Shown: one piece after another, positions 52,219-61,149 of the stretch
Position numbering within the stretch: position 1 is the stretch's first letter
Layout of the letters: each line of letters opens with the position of its first letter
Origin: RHLJ01 sp965247355
GTDB taxonomy: Bacteria > Bacteroidota > Rhodothermia > Balneolales > Balneolaceae
Direction: 5' to 3'
Assembly: GCA_965247355.1 (NCBI GenBank)
Contig: OZ252011.1
Location: 1,550,001 to 1,614,000 of the forward strand
Length of the DNA: 64,000 nucleotides
Position numbers and translations under genes: made by a program
The notes under the pieces: generated by a model
Seen by the model: only the letters and a program-made list of their open reading frames with translations
What the model was told of the DNA's origin: nothing
Databases searched by the model: none

Positions 52219-54570
52219 ATGAAAGCTATTAAGGGTTCCAAAATTTCCTCTTACCTATTTCTATTTACTATCCTTTTCTCTTCAAATTTATTGGCACAGA
52301 AAGCGAACTTCGAACTGGCTGAACGCTTTACTACCCAGAAAATGGATAAAATGATTGGAACAACCGATGTAATTCCACGCTGGATCGAAAACACCGATAA
52401 TTTCTGGTATGAATACAGCACTGCTGACGGAACCAATTGGTTTTATGTGAATGCTTCCCAACGGTCTCAGCGCGAGCTTTTTGACAGAGAAGAGCTGGCA
52501 GGGAAACTGAGTGAAGAGTTCAAACGCCCCTTCAATGCAAAAGATTTAGATCTGGATGGTTTCGAGTATAACACCGACCGGGAGCTTTTTACCTTTCATG
52601 TTGATAGTATCGAATTTACCTACTCTGTGAATGGAAGTAACCTGATAAAAGGAGATTCACTGGAAGCTGAAAAAAGAGAACCCTGGGCTACCTACTCTCC
52701 CGACAGCACCTGGATCGCCTATGCCAAAAATCACAACCTGTATTTGATGAGTTCTGATACTTCAGATACAACCGAACATCAACTCACAACAGATGGAGAA
52801 CGCTGGTTTAGCTATGCTTGGAATCAGGGAGATACAACCAAAGATGAAAAACAAAGAGCAAGAGTCCAGTGGTTCGATGACGAAAAGAAGCTTTATGTCG
52901 AACGATCTGATAACCGGAAAGTTGAAGAGCTCTGGGTGATAGATATGCTGAAAAAACGCCCTGAGCTTCAAACCTATAAATACGGAATGCCTGGCGAAGA
53001 AGAAGTTGGTATCGACTATGTAGAGATTTTTGATGTGGAATCGAAAGAACGTATGATCCTTGATTTAGCAAAATGGGAAGATCAGAATTTAAATGCTGGT
53101 TTCGGGAACACGCAAACGGGAAAATACCTGTCTAACTCATCCGGTGAACTTTATATAAGTCGCCTGAACCGTGCAGCGAGTAAAGTAGATGTACTAAAAG
53201 CAGATACAGAAACGGGCGAGATTGAAGTAATCCTCAGTGAAGAAAGTAAACCTTACTGGAACTGGCGGTTTATGGATGTGGCCGTGATCAATAATGGAGA
53301 AGAATATCTGTGGTGGAGCGAACGCTCTGGCTGGGGGCAGTTTTATCGGTATGACAACACTGGAAACCTCAGAAATCAGATTACAGATGGTAATTTTGTA
53401 GCTGGAAGTATTGTTAAGATTGATACGGCAGCACAGACTATCTTCTTTCAGGGATACGGACGTGAAGAAGGACAACATCCTTACTATGAAAATCTGTATA
53501 GCGTAAAATTTGATGGGAGTAATTTCAAACACTTGACTCCTGAAAATGCCAATCACCGTATCTTTGCTTCGGATGAAGGTAACTATTTTGTCGATAATTT
53601 TTCCACGGTTGATCAACCCACTAAGTCGGTATTAAGAGACGGTTCCGGTAGAATCATTCTTGAGCTTCAGGAAGTAAACATTTCCAGAGCAACTGAATTG
53701 GGATGGAAATTCCCTGAGATGTTTACTGTGAAAGCTGCAGATGGAGTTACCGATCTATATGGCGTTATGTGGAAACCGTTTGATTTCGACTCCACCAAAA
53801 ACTATCCGGTTATTTCATATGTGTATCCCGGACCTCAAACTGAACCTTTCCCAATTCGATTTGGAGATTCAAGACATCAAACCCTTGCACAGGTTGGTTT
53901 TGTAGTTGTTGCCTTCGGGAACCGTGGTGGTTCTCCTCTTCGAAGCCGCTATTATCATACGTTTGGGTATGGCGACTTGCGGGATTATCCTCTGGCAGAT
54001 AATCGCTATGGGCTAGAGCAATTGATCGGGCGACATTCATACATCAATGGAGATAAAGTGGGTATTTATGGACACTCAGGGGGTGGATTCATGTCTACGG
54101 CAGCGATTCTTACCCACCCTGATTTTTATGATGTAGCCGTTTCATCAGCCGGGAATCATGATAACAATGTATACAACCGATGGTGGAGTGAAACCCATAA
54201 TGGAGTAAAAGAAACGGTAAAAACCGTTAAAGAAATGGGCGAAGACAGTGTGGAAGTAGAAAAGAAAATTGTGACCTTCGATGGCCCCATTGAAACCAAT
54301 GTTTCTTTAGCCGAAAACCTGCAAGGTAAACTGCTACTCGTTCACGGTAATATTGATAACAATGTGCACCCTGCAAATACTATCCGTCTTGTAGATGCAC
54401 TTATCAAAGCAGGCAAGCGTTTTGATATGATGATGTTACCAGGCCGTAGACATGGCTTTGGTCCTTCCATGCCGTATTTCGAACGCATGTACTGGTACTA
54501 CTTTGCTGAGCATTTATTAGGTGATTACAGAACCAATGTGGATTTCAATATTCCTGAAGATGAGGATTGA
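52219..54570 (+). CDS. S9-family peptidase, DPP4-like
   Basis: 783 residues. Signal peptide to about residue 26. The first 500 residues form a DPP4-type beta-propeller (PRWIENTDNFWYEYSTADG, YAWNQGDTTKDEK and others). The C-terminal alpha/beta hydrolase has S620 in GHSGGGF, D713 in HGNIDNNVHP, and H745 in RRHGFG. Members are periplasmic prolyl dipeptidyl or tripeptidyl peptidases that trim peptides for uptake. It is divergent from ccmC and convergent with the MFS gene. Confidence 0.93.
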   Translation: MKAIKGSKISSYLFLFTILFSSNLLAQKANFELAERFTTQKMDKMIGTTDVIPRWIENTDNFWYEYSTADGTNWFYVNASQRSQRELFDREELAGKLSEEFKRPFNAKDLDLDGFEYNTDRELFTFHVDSIEFTYSVNGSNLIKGDSLEAEKREPWATYSPDSTWIAYAKNHNLYLMSSDTSDTTEHQLTTDGERWFSYAWNQGDTTKDEKQRARVQWFDDEKKLYVERSDNRKVEELWVIDMLKKRPELQTYKYGMPGEEEVGIDYVEIFDVESKERMILDLAKWEDQNLNAGFGNTQTGKYLSNSSGELYISRLNRAASKVDVLKADTETGEIEVILSEESKPYWNWRFMDVAVINNGEEYLWWSERSGWGQFYRYDNTGNLRNQITDGNFVAGSIVKIDTAAQTIFFQGYGREEGQHPYYENLYSVKFDGSNFKHLTPENANHRIFASDEGNYFVDNFSTVDQPTKSVLRDGSGRIILELQEVNISRATELGWKFPEMFTVKAADGVTDLYGVMWKPFDFDSTKNYPVISYVYPGPQTEPFPIRFGDSRHQTLAQVGFVVVAFGNRGGSPLRSRYYHTFGYGDLRDYPLADNRYGLEQLIGRHSYINGDKVGIYGHSGGGFMSTAAILTHPDFYDVAVSSAGNHDNNVYNRWWSETHNGVKETVKTVKEMGEDSVEVEKKIVTFDGPIETNVSLAENLQGKLLLVHGNIDNNVHPANTIRLVDALIKAGKRFDMMMLPGRRHGFGPSMPYFERMYWYYFAEHLLGDYRTNVDFNIPEDED

Positions 54571-54614
54571 TTATTGAATAGTATTCCTATTTAGGCAGGA
54601 ATGACTTTTCCTTT

Positions 54615-55904
54615 CTAAACTGAAGTTAGTGCTGAATTATTCTGATAAACCTTCTCTCTACGTGTAATCGTCAAGCTCCACGCAATTCCTGCAAGAACAG
54701 CCATCGAACCGTAGATCATAATCAAGGATTTTATTTCTATCAGTTCGAATTCGAGAACTAGTGAAGCAATCATTACAGACACTGAATTAGCGAGTGTAAA
54801 GAGTAGCCATTCGGTACTGAATATCCTGCCCCGAAAGGTATCTTTGGTTCGTTTTTGAAGTAACACGGTACTCATAACCCAGTTAGCGCCGGAGGCCGCG
54901 TGAGCAAATAGAACAAAGATAATCATTACCCAAATAGTGTTAGTGAAGCCTACTACCATATACATGCAACCAGCAATAAAGAAAGCTCCTCCCATCACCA
55001 TTACCCAGTCTTTTTCATCAGGGAATAACCGACGCCCGATAATAGGCCCGATTCCTGTCCCTATTCCCCGGGCTGCATATAGAAGTCCAAGACCAATACT
55101 CCCCATTTTTAGCACATCTTCACTTACAATAATCAACATGTACACCAGACCACCCAGAAAAGCACTTGATACTCCCTTAGCAATACTAGGGCGAAGAATG
55201 TGGTGATTTCTGGTCAAATACTTCGCTCCTTCTTTAATCCCAATCAGTGGATTTCGGGTATCTTCTTTTTCTTTTGCACTCATCTCTTGTTGTGGAATAA
55301 CTGCACGGTAAATGAAGAAAGCAGAAAGGATATAAGTCGCCGCATCCAGAATAAGCACCCAGTCTGTTCCTAACAGTTCCGTAGCAAATCCCCCTATCGC
55401 CATCCCGGAAGTAAAAATAATGCTCCAGGTTGCGGTCGAAATTACATTAGCATCCACAAGTTCTTCTTCGGTAGTTACATTAGGAATTGAAGATGTCTTA
55501 GCCGGTTCGAAAATGGCAGAGAGCATCATTTGGATTGAAGTCAGTACGAATGCAATCCATAACATTTCCTGTGATTGCACAACAAGAATTCCCAGAACAG
55601 CTACTGCCCGGGCAACATCACATGCCATCATCAGTTTTCTACGATTAAACCGGTCTGTAATATATCCGGCAAAAGGTGAGAAGAACGCCAGACTCAGCAT
55701 TTTCACAATAATGATCAAACCCAGCAGAAATTCCGAATCAGAGTATTTGGCTATGATCGCATATAAAGCTAATAATCCAAACCAATCCCCAAAATTAGAG
55801 ACCGACTGTGCTAACCATAATCGCCGGTAATTTTCGTTGTTTTTTAGAAGTGTGTAGTAAGGTTTTAAAGAGTTTGACAAGGGCAAATAGGTTTCAATAT
55901 CCAA
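54615..55904 (-). CDS. MFS transporter, MFS_3/EntS-like
   Basis: 429 residues with about 12 membrane helices; the conserved cytoplasmic loop GYITDRFNRRKLMMACDVAR lies between helices 2 and 3, and VTTEEELVDANVISTATWS matches the MFS_3 group that includes the enterobactin exporter EntS. Probably a proton-driven exporter of small molecules; substrate unknown. It stands 55 bases from the dut operon on the same strand but with a separate intergenic region. Confidence 0.88.
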   Translation of the reverse strand: MDIETYLPLSNSLKPYYTLLKNNENYRRLWLAQSVSNFGDWFGLLALYAIIAKYSDSEFLLGLIIIVKMLSLAFFSPFAGYITDRFNRRKLMMACDVARAVAVLGILVVQSQEMLWIAFVLTSIQMMLSAIFEPAKTSSIPNVTTEEELVDANVISTATWSIIFTSGMAIGGFATELLGTDWVLILDAATYILSAFFIYRAVIPQQEMSAKEKEDTRNPLIGIKEGAKYLTRNHHILRPSIAKGVSSAFLGGLVYMLIIVSEDVLKMGSIGLGLLYAARGIGTGIGPIIGRRLFPDEKDWVMVMGGAFFIAGCMYMVVGFTNTIWVMIIFVLFAHAASGANWVMSTVLLQKRTKDTFRGRIFSTEWLLFTLANSVSVMIASLVLEFELIEIKSLIMIYGSMAVLAGIAWSLTITRREKVYQNNSALTSV

Positions 55905-55958
55905 TATTCAACAAGGAATAATCAATGATCATTTGTTATTTATTTCATCGAATGTTGA

Positions 55959-56405
55959 TTATTTTATTCCTGTGCTACCAAACCCGCCTTCTCCGCGATC
56001 AGTTTCATCTAATTCAGAAACTTCTCTGATAGGTAGTTGAACCACGGGAGCAATCACCATTTGAGCGATGCGATCGCCGTGGTTTACCTCAAAATCTTCC
56101 TGTCCATGATTGATTGCAATTACTTTAACCTCTCCCCTGTAATCGGCATCTATAGTCCCTGGTGAATTCAGCATGGTGATTCCATTTCTAATCGCCAGAC
56201 CACTTCTGGGTCGGATTTGAGCTTCGTAGCCTTCTGGCAACGCCATTTGTAATCCGGTTGGAATCAACGTTCGTTCTCCCGGTTTCAAGGTGATCGGTTC
56301 TTCTAATGCTGCCCTGATATCCATCCCTGCTGCGGAACTGGTTTCATATCCCGGCAAAGCTAAGTCCTTGGCATGTGGAAGTTTCTTAAACTGAATCTGA
56401 CTCAT
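55959..56405 (-). CDS. dut: Deoxyuridine 5'-triphosphate nucleotidohydrolase
   Basis: 148 residues, normal length for a trimeric dUTPase. All five motifs are visible: AAGMDIRA, PRSGLAIRNG, GTIDADYRGEVKV, AQMVIAPV and RGEGGFGSTG. It hydrolyses dUTP to dUMP and pyrophosphate, supplying dUMP and keeping uracil out of DNA. It overlaps the DUF3108 gene by four bases (ATGA), so translation is coupled. Confidence 0.97.
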   Translation of the reverse strand: MSQIQFKKLPHAKDLALPGYETSSAAGMDIRAALEEPITLKPGERTLIPTGLQMALPEGYEAQIRPRSGLAIRNGITMLNSPGTIDADYRGEVKVIAINHGQEDFEVNHGDRIAQMVIAPVVQLPIREVSELDETDRGEGGFGSTGIK

Positions 56406-57184
56406 AATTCTTCGCGTTTATATTCGATCAATCTTACTATAGCATTCCCCAAAAATACTTTTACCCGTGCTTCAAGGGGGACTCTGAGTTCGTCATCCCG
56501 AAACCATGCCCGGAATTCTCCTGAAAAACCAAAAGGACCTTCAATATTTTCAGTGGTTCCACCGGTTAGATATGCCTGAACAGGTTCATCAAAAGCAGCG
56601 TACTTTCTTTTCTCCAGTTTGGATGGGTTTTCAAAATGAATCGCTCCTGCTTTCTTAGTTACATACACCGGCATGGAATTATCCACATCCCCGCCCGCAA
56701 ACAATCGGGAAAAATAGAAAATGATATGTCCGGCCGTAGCGGGTTCTTCCAGTGCTAAGGTATCTCGGGTATCATCTTCTTCTTTATAAGTAACCACTCC
56801 GTTCTCGCGATCGAACACATATTCAATCTCTTTGAACTTATTTTCATCGATATTGTCTTTCCAGTAGTATGAGGTAACAGGAAGTCCATCTTCGTTTTCA
56901 TAAAAAAAACTATGAAACTCATCGATTTCTGTACCCATAAAAGGGATTTTGGGATTGGATTCAATCTTAGTGAACAAATGCTTGTGCAGCTTTCCGTTGA
57001 ACATAGTATCAGGCAATAAGCTCACTTCCACCCATCCAAGCTTGAAAAACCCATATTTAACTTCATAACGAAAAGTCTCTTTCACTGAGAACAGGTCATC
57101 AAGAGTAGGTTGTCCTTCAGGTGTGGATTGAGCTACTGCCAATCCAGGTATTAAAAGAAAAAATAGAAGTAAGAAACGTTTCAT
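56402..57184 (-). CDS. DUF3108 domain protein, periplasmic
   Basis: 260 residues with a signal peptide (to about residue 18). The pattern FRYEVKYGFFKLGWVEVSLL, EIDEFHSFFYENEDGLPVTS and EPATAGHIIFYFSRLFAGGD matches the DUF3108 beta-sandwich family found in many Gram-negative bacteria, function unknown. It comes first in a two-gene run with dut, four-base overlap. Confidence 0.85.
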   Translation of the reverse strand: MKRFLLLFFLLIPGLAVAQSTPEGQPTLDDLFSVKETFRYEVKYGFFKLGWVEVSLLPDTMFNGKLHKHLFTKIESNPKIPFMGTEIDEFHSFFYENEDGLPVTSYYWKDNIDENKFKEIEYVFDRENGVVTYKEEDDTRDTLALEEPATAGHIIFYFSRLFAGGDVDNSMPVYVTKKAGAIHFENPSKLEKRKYAAFDEPVQAYLTGGTTENIEGPFGFSGEFRAWFRDDELRVPLEARVKVFLGNAIVRLIEYKREEL

Positions 57185-57214
57185 ATATGATGTAAAATTT
57201 TAGAGTACAACGTT

Positions 57215-57577
57215 TCAATCTTCAAGTAGTTCATTTTCTTTTAAAAAATTTTCGAAGGCTTCTTCATCATAGCCTACCAAAACTCCATCTTCATACACCA
57301 AAACCGGGCGCTTGATCATGCTTTGATTTTGTTCAAGCACTTCCAACATTTCATCTTTTGACAAATCTTTGTCTTTCAATTCTAAGTTACGGTAGGTAGT
57401 CCCCCGTTTGTTAACCAGAACATCCAATCCAACCTTAAACTCAAGATCCTTGATCTCGTCTAACGTAAGTGGCTCTTTTTTTACGTCAATGAATTCGAAC
57501 TCAACTTCTTTTGAGTCTAACCATTTTTTTGTAGCTCGGATTTTGTCACAATTTGGGATACCAATAAGATGTAGCAT
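57215..57577 (-). CDS. ArsC/Spx-family protein, YffB-like
   Basis: 120 residues, thioredoxin-like ArsC fold. The single Cys10 lies in IGIPNCDKIRATKKWLD, followed by FIDVKKEPLTLDEI and VNKRGTTYRNL, the signatures of the YffB-type subgroup; the C-terminal MIKRPVLVYEDGVLVGYDEE is also typical. True arsenate reductases have an extended set of cysteines or the HX3CX3R pattern, not seen here, so a glutathione- or thioredoxin-linked redox role is more likely. Stands alone, divergent from a small lipoprotein gene. Confidence 0.88.
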   Translation of the reverse strand: MLHLIGIPNCDKIRATKKWLDSKEVEFEFIDVKKEPLTLDEIKDLEFKVGLDVLVNKRGTTYRNLELKDKDLSKDEMLEVLEQNQSMIKRPVLVYEDGVLVGYDEEAFENFLKENELLED

Positions 57578-57659
57578 GCGTTTTTGCTGAATAGTTTTGT
57601 ATTTTGATTAAAGATAAGGTTTGTACCTACAACTTCGAATGATTTTAAGTTCTTTTCGG

Positions 57660-58154
57660 ATGAATTTATCCCGGCTGATTTTACTCCTCCCTGTTTACCT
57701 GGTAATGCTCTCCTGCACAAACAATGATGCGCAATCTGAGTTTGAGCAAAAAGCATACGCATTACCTGAAGGCATAACACGAACCGATCAAAACGGCACT
57801 GTGGTAGGTGATGAAGATCAGGACGACTGGAGAACTTCTCCTTTCTATGCCGGACTTGCTGAAATAGAACCCGCCTTTCCAAACCCACTTTTATATAGTG
57901 AAACTGCATCAGTTGAAGTATTTTTGAATGGTACACCTTTTACTTCCATCTTAGAACTTGGATATTTCGATTTTCAGGATCGCTGGACTCAGATCGACCT
58001 TGAACAGGATATTTCTGAATTTAGTGTAAGCTCGCTCACTATCGACCCACAGTTGTTTGGATCGAATGCCAGCCTTGCCCGGGGAACCTATAGAGTTATT
58101 GTTTTCGATGGTAATCAACGTGTAATAACCTACGGAGATATTACCATTGAATAG
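57660..58154 (+). CDS. Small lipoprotein of unknown function
   Basis: 164 residues from ATG 57660, chosen because it opens a lipoprotein signal (MNLSRLILLLPVYLVMLSC, Cys19); in-frame alternatives are ATG 57639 and TTG 57621. The mature protein is acidic and beta-rich (SVEVFLNGTPFTSILELGYF, YRVIVFDGNQRVITYGDITI). No family recognised. The next gene starts 36 bases later on the same strand. Confidence 0.6.
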   Translation: MNLSRLILLLPVYLVMLSCTNNDAQSEFEQKAYALPEGITRTDQNGTVVGDEDQDDWRTSPFYAGLAEIEPAFPNPLLYSETASVEVFLNGTPFTSILELGYFDFQDRWTQIDLEQDISEFSVSSLTIDPQLFGSNASLARGTYRVIVFDGNQRVITYGDITIE

Positions 58155-58190
58155 GTTGTGATAGTTTGCAACTCGCTCTATCTTTCGCCT

Positions 58191-58457
58191 ATGAGAAAGC
58201 TAATCCCATCTGAAAAACTGGTACTTAAAAGCCTCATTTTTCCAGAACCATATGAAGTGATTCTTGAAGAAACAGGGTCTGATACCGGAGCTCTTCGGGA
58301 TGATTTAATCAACCTGATGAACTACCGACTTATTGAAGTTGTCAACAATGATAACGAATTAGAGCCGGGCACCTCTTTTTATGATGCGGACAACCTACAG
58401 GATTTCTCATTCCGGGCCACTAAGACAGGGTTAAAACATATTCGGGAGATCGTATGA
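58191..58457 (+). CDS. Small hypothetical protein of the biotin carrier operon
   Basis: 88 residues from ATG 58191 (MRKLIPSEKLVLKSLIFPEP); an upstream GTG at 58158 would add 11 poorly placed residues. It is acidic with two predicted helices and resembles winged-helix-like small proteins (LRDDLINLMNYRLIEVVNND), but no family is recognised. Its stop overlaps the biotin carrier protein start by four bases, so it belongs to that operon and may serve the carboxylase. Confidence 0.6.
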   Translation: MRKLIPSEKLVLKSLIFPEPYEVILEETGSDTGALRDDLINLMNYRLIEVVNNDNELEPGTSFYDADNLQDFSFRATKTGLKHIREIV

Positions 58458-58960
58458 AATTTGAAGCTAATCTGAACGACCAAAGCATCGATATCGAAAT
58501 CAATGATGAAAATTCCACCTTTACTTCTGGCGATACCTCCGGCAACTTTAAGTTTTCGTTTGAAAACGGTCGGTACTTTTTACGTTTGGGAACAAAAGCG
58601 TATAAAATCGATAATGTTAGTTATGACGGTTCAGACATTACTTTTTCAATAAATGGAAGTTGGCACACCGTTTCAGTAAAAGATGAACAGGAGTTACTGC
58701 TCGACAGTCTTGGCTTTAAAACCGGATCCGATTTGGCTGAAGGTTCCCTTAAAGCCCCGATGCCGGGTAAAATACTGGACATATTGGTTAGCATTGGTGA
58801 TGAAGTCACCAAAGGTCAACCCGTTGTTATCCTGGAAGCCATGAAAATGGAAAACGAGTTAAAATCACCCATCGATGGTACTGTGGCTAGCATTGATGTT
58901 GAAACCGGACAATCATTAGAAAAAAACACCCCTATTCTGGAGATAGAAGCAGTTGGATAA
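58454..58960 (+). CDS. Biotin carboxyl carrier-type protein
   Basis: 168 residues. The C-terminal biotinyl domain (about 95-165) has the biotinylation motif EAMKME and GDEVTKGQPVVILEAMKMEN. The N-terminal 90 residues are a beta-rich linker domain. It would carry carboxybiotin for an acetyl-, propionyl- or methylcrotonyl-CoA carboxylase whose other subunits are not in the window. Overlaps the preceding gene by four and murA by eight bases. Confidence 0.9.
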   Translation: MKFEANLNDQSIDIEINDENSTFTSGDTSGNFKFSFENGRYFLRLGTKAYKIDNVSYDGSDITFSINGSWHTVSVKDEQELLLDSLGFKTGSDLAEGSLKAPMPGKILDILVSIGDEVTKGQPVVILEAMKMENELKSPIDGTVASIDVETGQSLEKNTPILEIEAVG

Positions 58961-60218
58961 ATTTATTATTGAAGGCGGCACGCCTCTTGTTGGAACTATA
59001 CCTGTAAGCGGATCAAAAAACGCAGCATTACCTATTATTGCTGCCGCTTTGTTAGGTGATTCGGAAACCATTATTCATAATATCCCCCGGTTACAAGACA
59101 TCTACACCTTCAATAATGTATTACGTGTAGTTGGCGCTAAAGTAGATTTCAAAGAACAAGAAAATACAGTTTCCATTGATCCGACTTCGGTTTCTTATCT
59201 GGAGGCACCCTATGATTTAGTTAGAAAGATGCGCGCTTCATTCTATATGCTGGGCGCTTTAGTTGGCAAACATGGAGAAGCTAAAGTTTCTCTTCCGGGC
59301 GGATGCGCTTGGGGACCCCGCCCAGTCGATTTGCACTTGAAAGGCATGGAGGCGATGGGTATCAATATAGTTCTGGAAAAAGGATATGTAATTGCCACAG
59401 CAGAGAAAACCTTGAAAGGCGGAAGTTTTACGCTGGAACCGAGTAGCGTGGGTGCTACGGTGAATTTACTCCTGGCAGCTGTGTTAAAAGCCGAGAAATT
59501 TGTTATTAAAAATGCTGCCAAAGAGCCGGATGTGGTTCAACTTTGTAATGTATTGGTAAAGATGGGTGCCGATATTGAAGGTATTGGAACAGGTGAGCTC
59601 ACCATCCGAAAAGTAGATTCACTAAAAGGCGTCGAAATTAGTAACGATCCGGACCGCATTGAGCTAGGCACTTATATGGTTGCAGGAGCTATGATTCCCG
59701 GCTCTGATCTCACCCTCACAGGCTGCAATCCTGATCACCTTGGAAACTTCCCTGAACTTCTCCGAAAAACAGGAACCAAAGTGGATGTGGATGGAACTGT
59801 TATCAAAGTTAAAGCGCCGGAGAAACTAAAGCCCGTTTCCATCAAAACAGATATTTATCCCGGTTTCCCTACCGACTTACAAGCCCAGTGGGCTACGATG
59901 TTAACACAGGCCGAAGGTGATTCCAAAGTCACTGACACTGTCTATTTCGATCGTTTCAGCTATGTACCTGAACTGGTTCGCCTAGGCGCTGATATGCACA
60001 ACGAAAAGAATACCGTTCACATCAAAGGTAAAACTCCATTAACAGGTGCTTCAGTTATGAGTACCGACCTCCGAGCGAGTGTGAGTCTGGTCTTAGCCGC
60101 CATGGCTGCTGAAAATACTTCTGAAGTACTCCGGGTATATCACCTCGATCGGGGATATGAGTCTCTGGAAAATAAGCTCAATCCGGTAGGTGCTAAATTG
60201 ACCAGGGTTGGGGAATAA
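58953..60218 (+). CDS. murA: UDP-N-acetylglucosamine 1-carboxyvinyltransferase MurA
   Basis: 421 residues, normal MurA length. It starts at TTG 58953 (MDKFIIEGG), eight bases inside the biotin carrier gene; no better start fits the conserved N-terminus. The active-site Cys lies in LPGGCAWGPRPVDLHLKG, and GSKNAALPIIAAALLGD and FPTDLQAQWATMLTQAEG are conserved. It transfers enolpyruvate from PEP to UDP-GlcNAc, the first committed step of peptidoglycan synthesis, in the cytoplasm. Since the active residue is Cys rather than Asp it should be of the fosfomycin-sensitive type. Confidence 0.97.
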   Translation: MDKFIIEGGTPLVGTIPVSGSKNAALPIIAAALLGDSETIIHNIPRLQDIYTFNNVLRVVGAKVDFKEQENTVSIDPTSVSYLEAPYDLVRKMRASFYMLGALVGKHGEAKVSLPGGCAWGPRPVDLHLKGMEAMGINIVLEKGYVIATAEKTLKGGSFTLEPSSVGATVNLLLAAVLKAEKFVIKNAAKEPDVVQLCNVLVKMGADIEGIGTGELTIRKVDSLKGVEISNDPDRIELGTYMVAGAMIPGSDLTLTGCNPDHLGNFPELLRKTGTKVDVDGTVIKVKAPEKLKPVSIKTDIYPGFPTDLQAQWATMLTQAEGDSKVTDTVYFDRFSYVPELVRLGADMHNEKNTVHIKGKTPLTGASVMSTDLRASVSLVLAAMAAENTSEVLRVYHLDRGYESLENKLNPVGAKLTRVGE

Positions 60219-60224
60219 TTTCCT

Positions 60225-60319
60225 GGTTATAGCGAGCAGCGCGAAGCAATCCCGGAATCGAAGCCTCAAAGAAAGATTGCTTCGTCGATGTTTCCTATGA
60301 CTTACATTCAGCTATAACC
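60225..60319. repeat. Nested inverted repeat after murA
   Basis: The outer arms GGTTATAGC (60225-60233) and GCTATAACC (60311-60319) and the inner arms CGAAGCAATC (60242-60251) and GATTGCTTCG (60275-60284) are all perfect. The whole could form a large cruciform or RNA hairpin. The GAAGCAATC/GATTGCTTC element is of a type widely dispersed in intergenic DNA of many bacteria (REP-like). Confidence 0.6.
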
Positions 60320-60360
60320 TCCTCGCAATGACTGCATTTAATATTTTGAGTTATTACAAA

Positions 60361-60606
60361 TCTCCCTTTGAAGGGAGACCAAAATCATAGTACAGATTAT
60401 TTTGTGAGGGATGACGAAACTTGAAAAAAGCCTCTTACCTTTCCGACACCCTCCGTCCCTTAGGCACACCTCCCTCAAGGGAGGACTTGTCACTGTTCTG
60501 GAAAAGAGTCTAATCGAAGTGCCCCCTACAGAACCCGGATCAAGTCCGGGATGACGGCTTAGTAGGGATTTATCTTTATAATCAAGCGAAGGGTTTTAAC
60601 CCTTCG
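60361..60606. repeat. Cluster of short palindromes in the murA-rng gap
   Basis: Four tight perfect palindromes follow each other: TCTCCCTT-TG-AAGGGAGA (60361-60378), CCTCCCT-CA-AGGGAGG (60469-60484), CCCGGA-N5-TCCGGG (60534-60550) and CGAAGGGTT-TT-AACCCTTCG (60587-60606). They look like remnants of dispersed repeat elements rather than terminators, as T-tracts are absent. No gene is supported here. Confidence 0.55.
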
Positions 60607-60775
60607 AAATATCAAAAAGGTCATTGCCATCCGTCGGATGACTGAGAAGTAATCAACTTTTCGAACTTCAACATCGGGATCACTTCGCTTCGCTCGTGAA
60701 TGGCTAAAGGTTCGTAAAACATCTTCATAACAATTTGTAAATAGCATTTACTTTAGTGATGTTCAGCATGTATAT

Positions 60776-61149
60776 TAAAGAGTGGTAAAAAATCGGCCAC
60801 AAGAGATTTATAAAGAACTTTTTCTACTTGCTTTACGCACAGAATATATATTACAAACAACCCGCAGAAGTGACCTTAAATACACTTTTTGAAGACTTCT
60901 GCATCGATTTACTATGTCTTTGGTCTATTGTAACAACACTAACCAGCCAAAGGCTTCTCAGCGATTCCAATCACACCGAATCGCACGCCAATCAAACAAA
61001 TTTAACAGGCAATACTGCCGGGGCGGATGTTTCGCCATGTTACCCAGCTTTAGAAAGCTCAGACGAAATTTTATCGGATACGATTAAAAAATTCAGACGA
61101 TGGATGGCTTGCATGGACAGCGGACGCCGTAAAAAAGAATATTTCAATA
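60776..61149 (+). promoter_or_regulatory. Long leader before the RNase G gene, gene content uncertain
   Basis: 374 bases without a convincing gene. A short frame from GTG 60782 to TGA 60890 (VKNRPQEIYKELFLLALRTE) is possible but unsupported, and a longer frame from 60828 overlaps the RNase G gene heavily. An inverted repeat GCAGAAGT (60864-60871) and ACTTCTGC (60895-60902) may form a hairpin. RNase E-type genes are often controlled through a long 5' leader, which this could be; that is inference. Confidence 0.35.

Noticed and set aside
54583..54602. Weak ATTCCT/AGGAAT hairpin between the S9 peptidase and the MFS gene as terminator
   Set aside because: Only six base pairs and no real T-tract.
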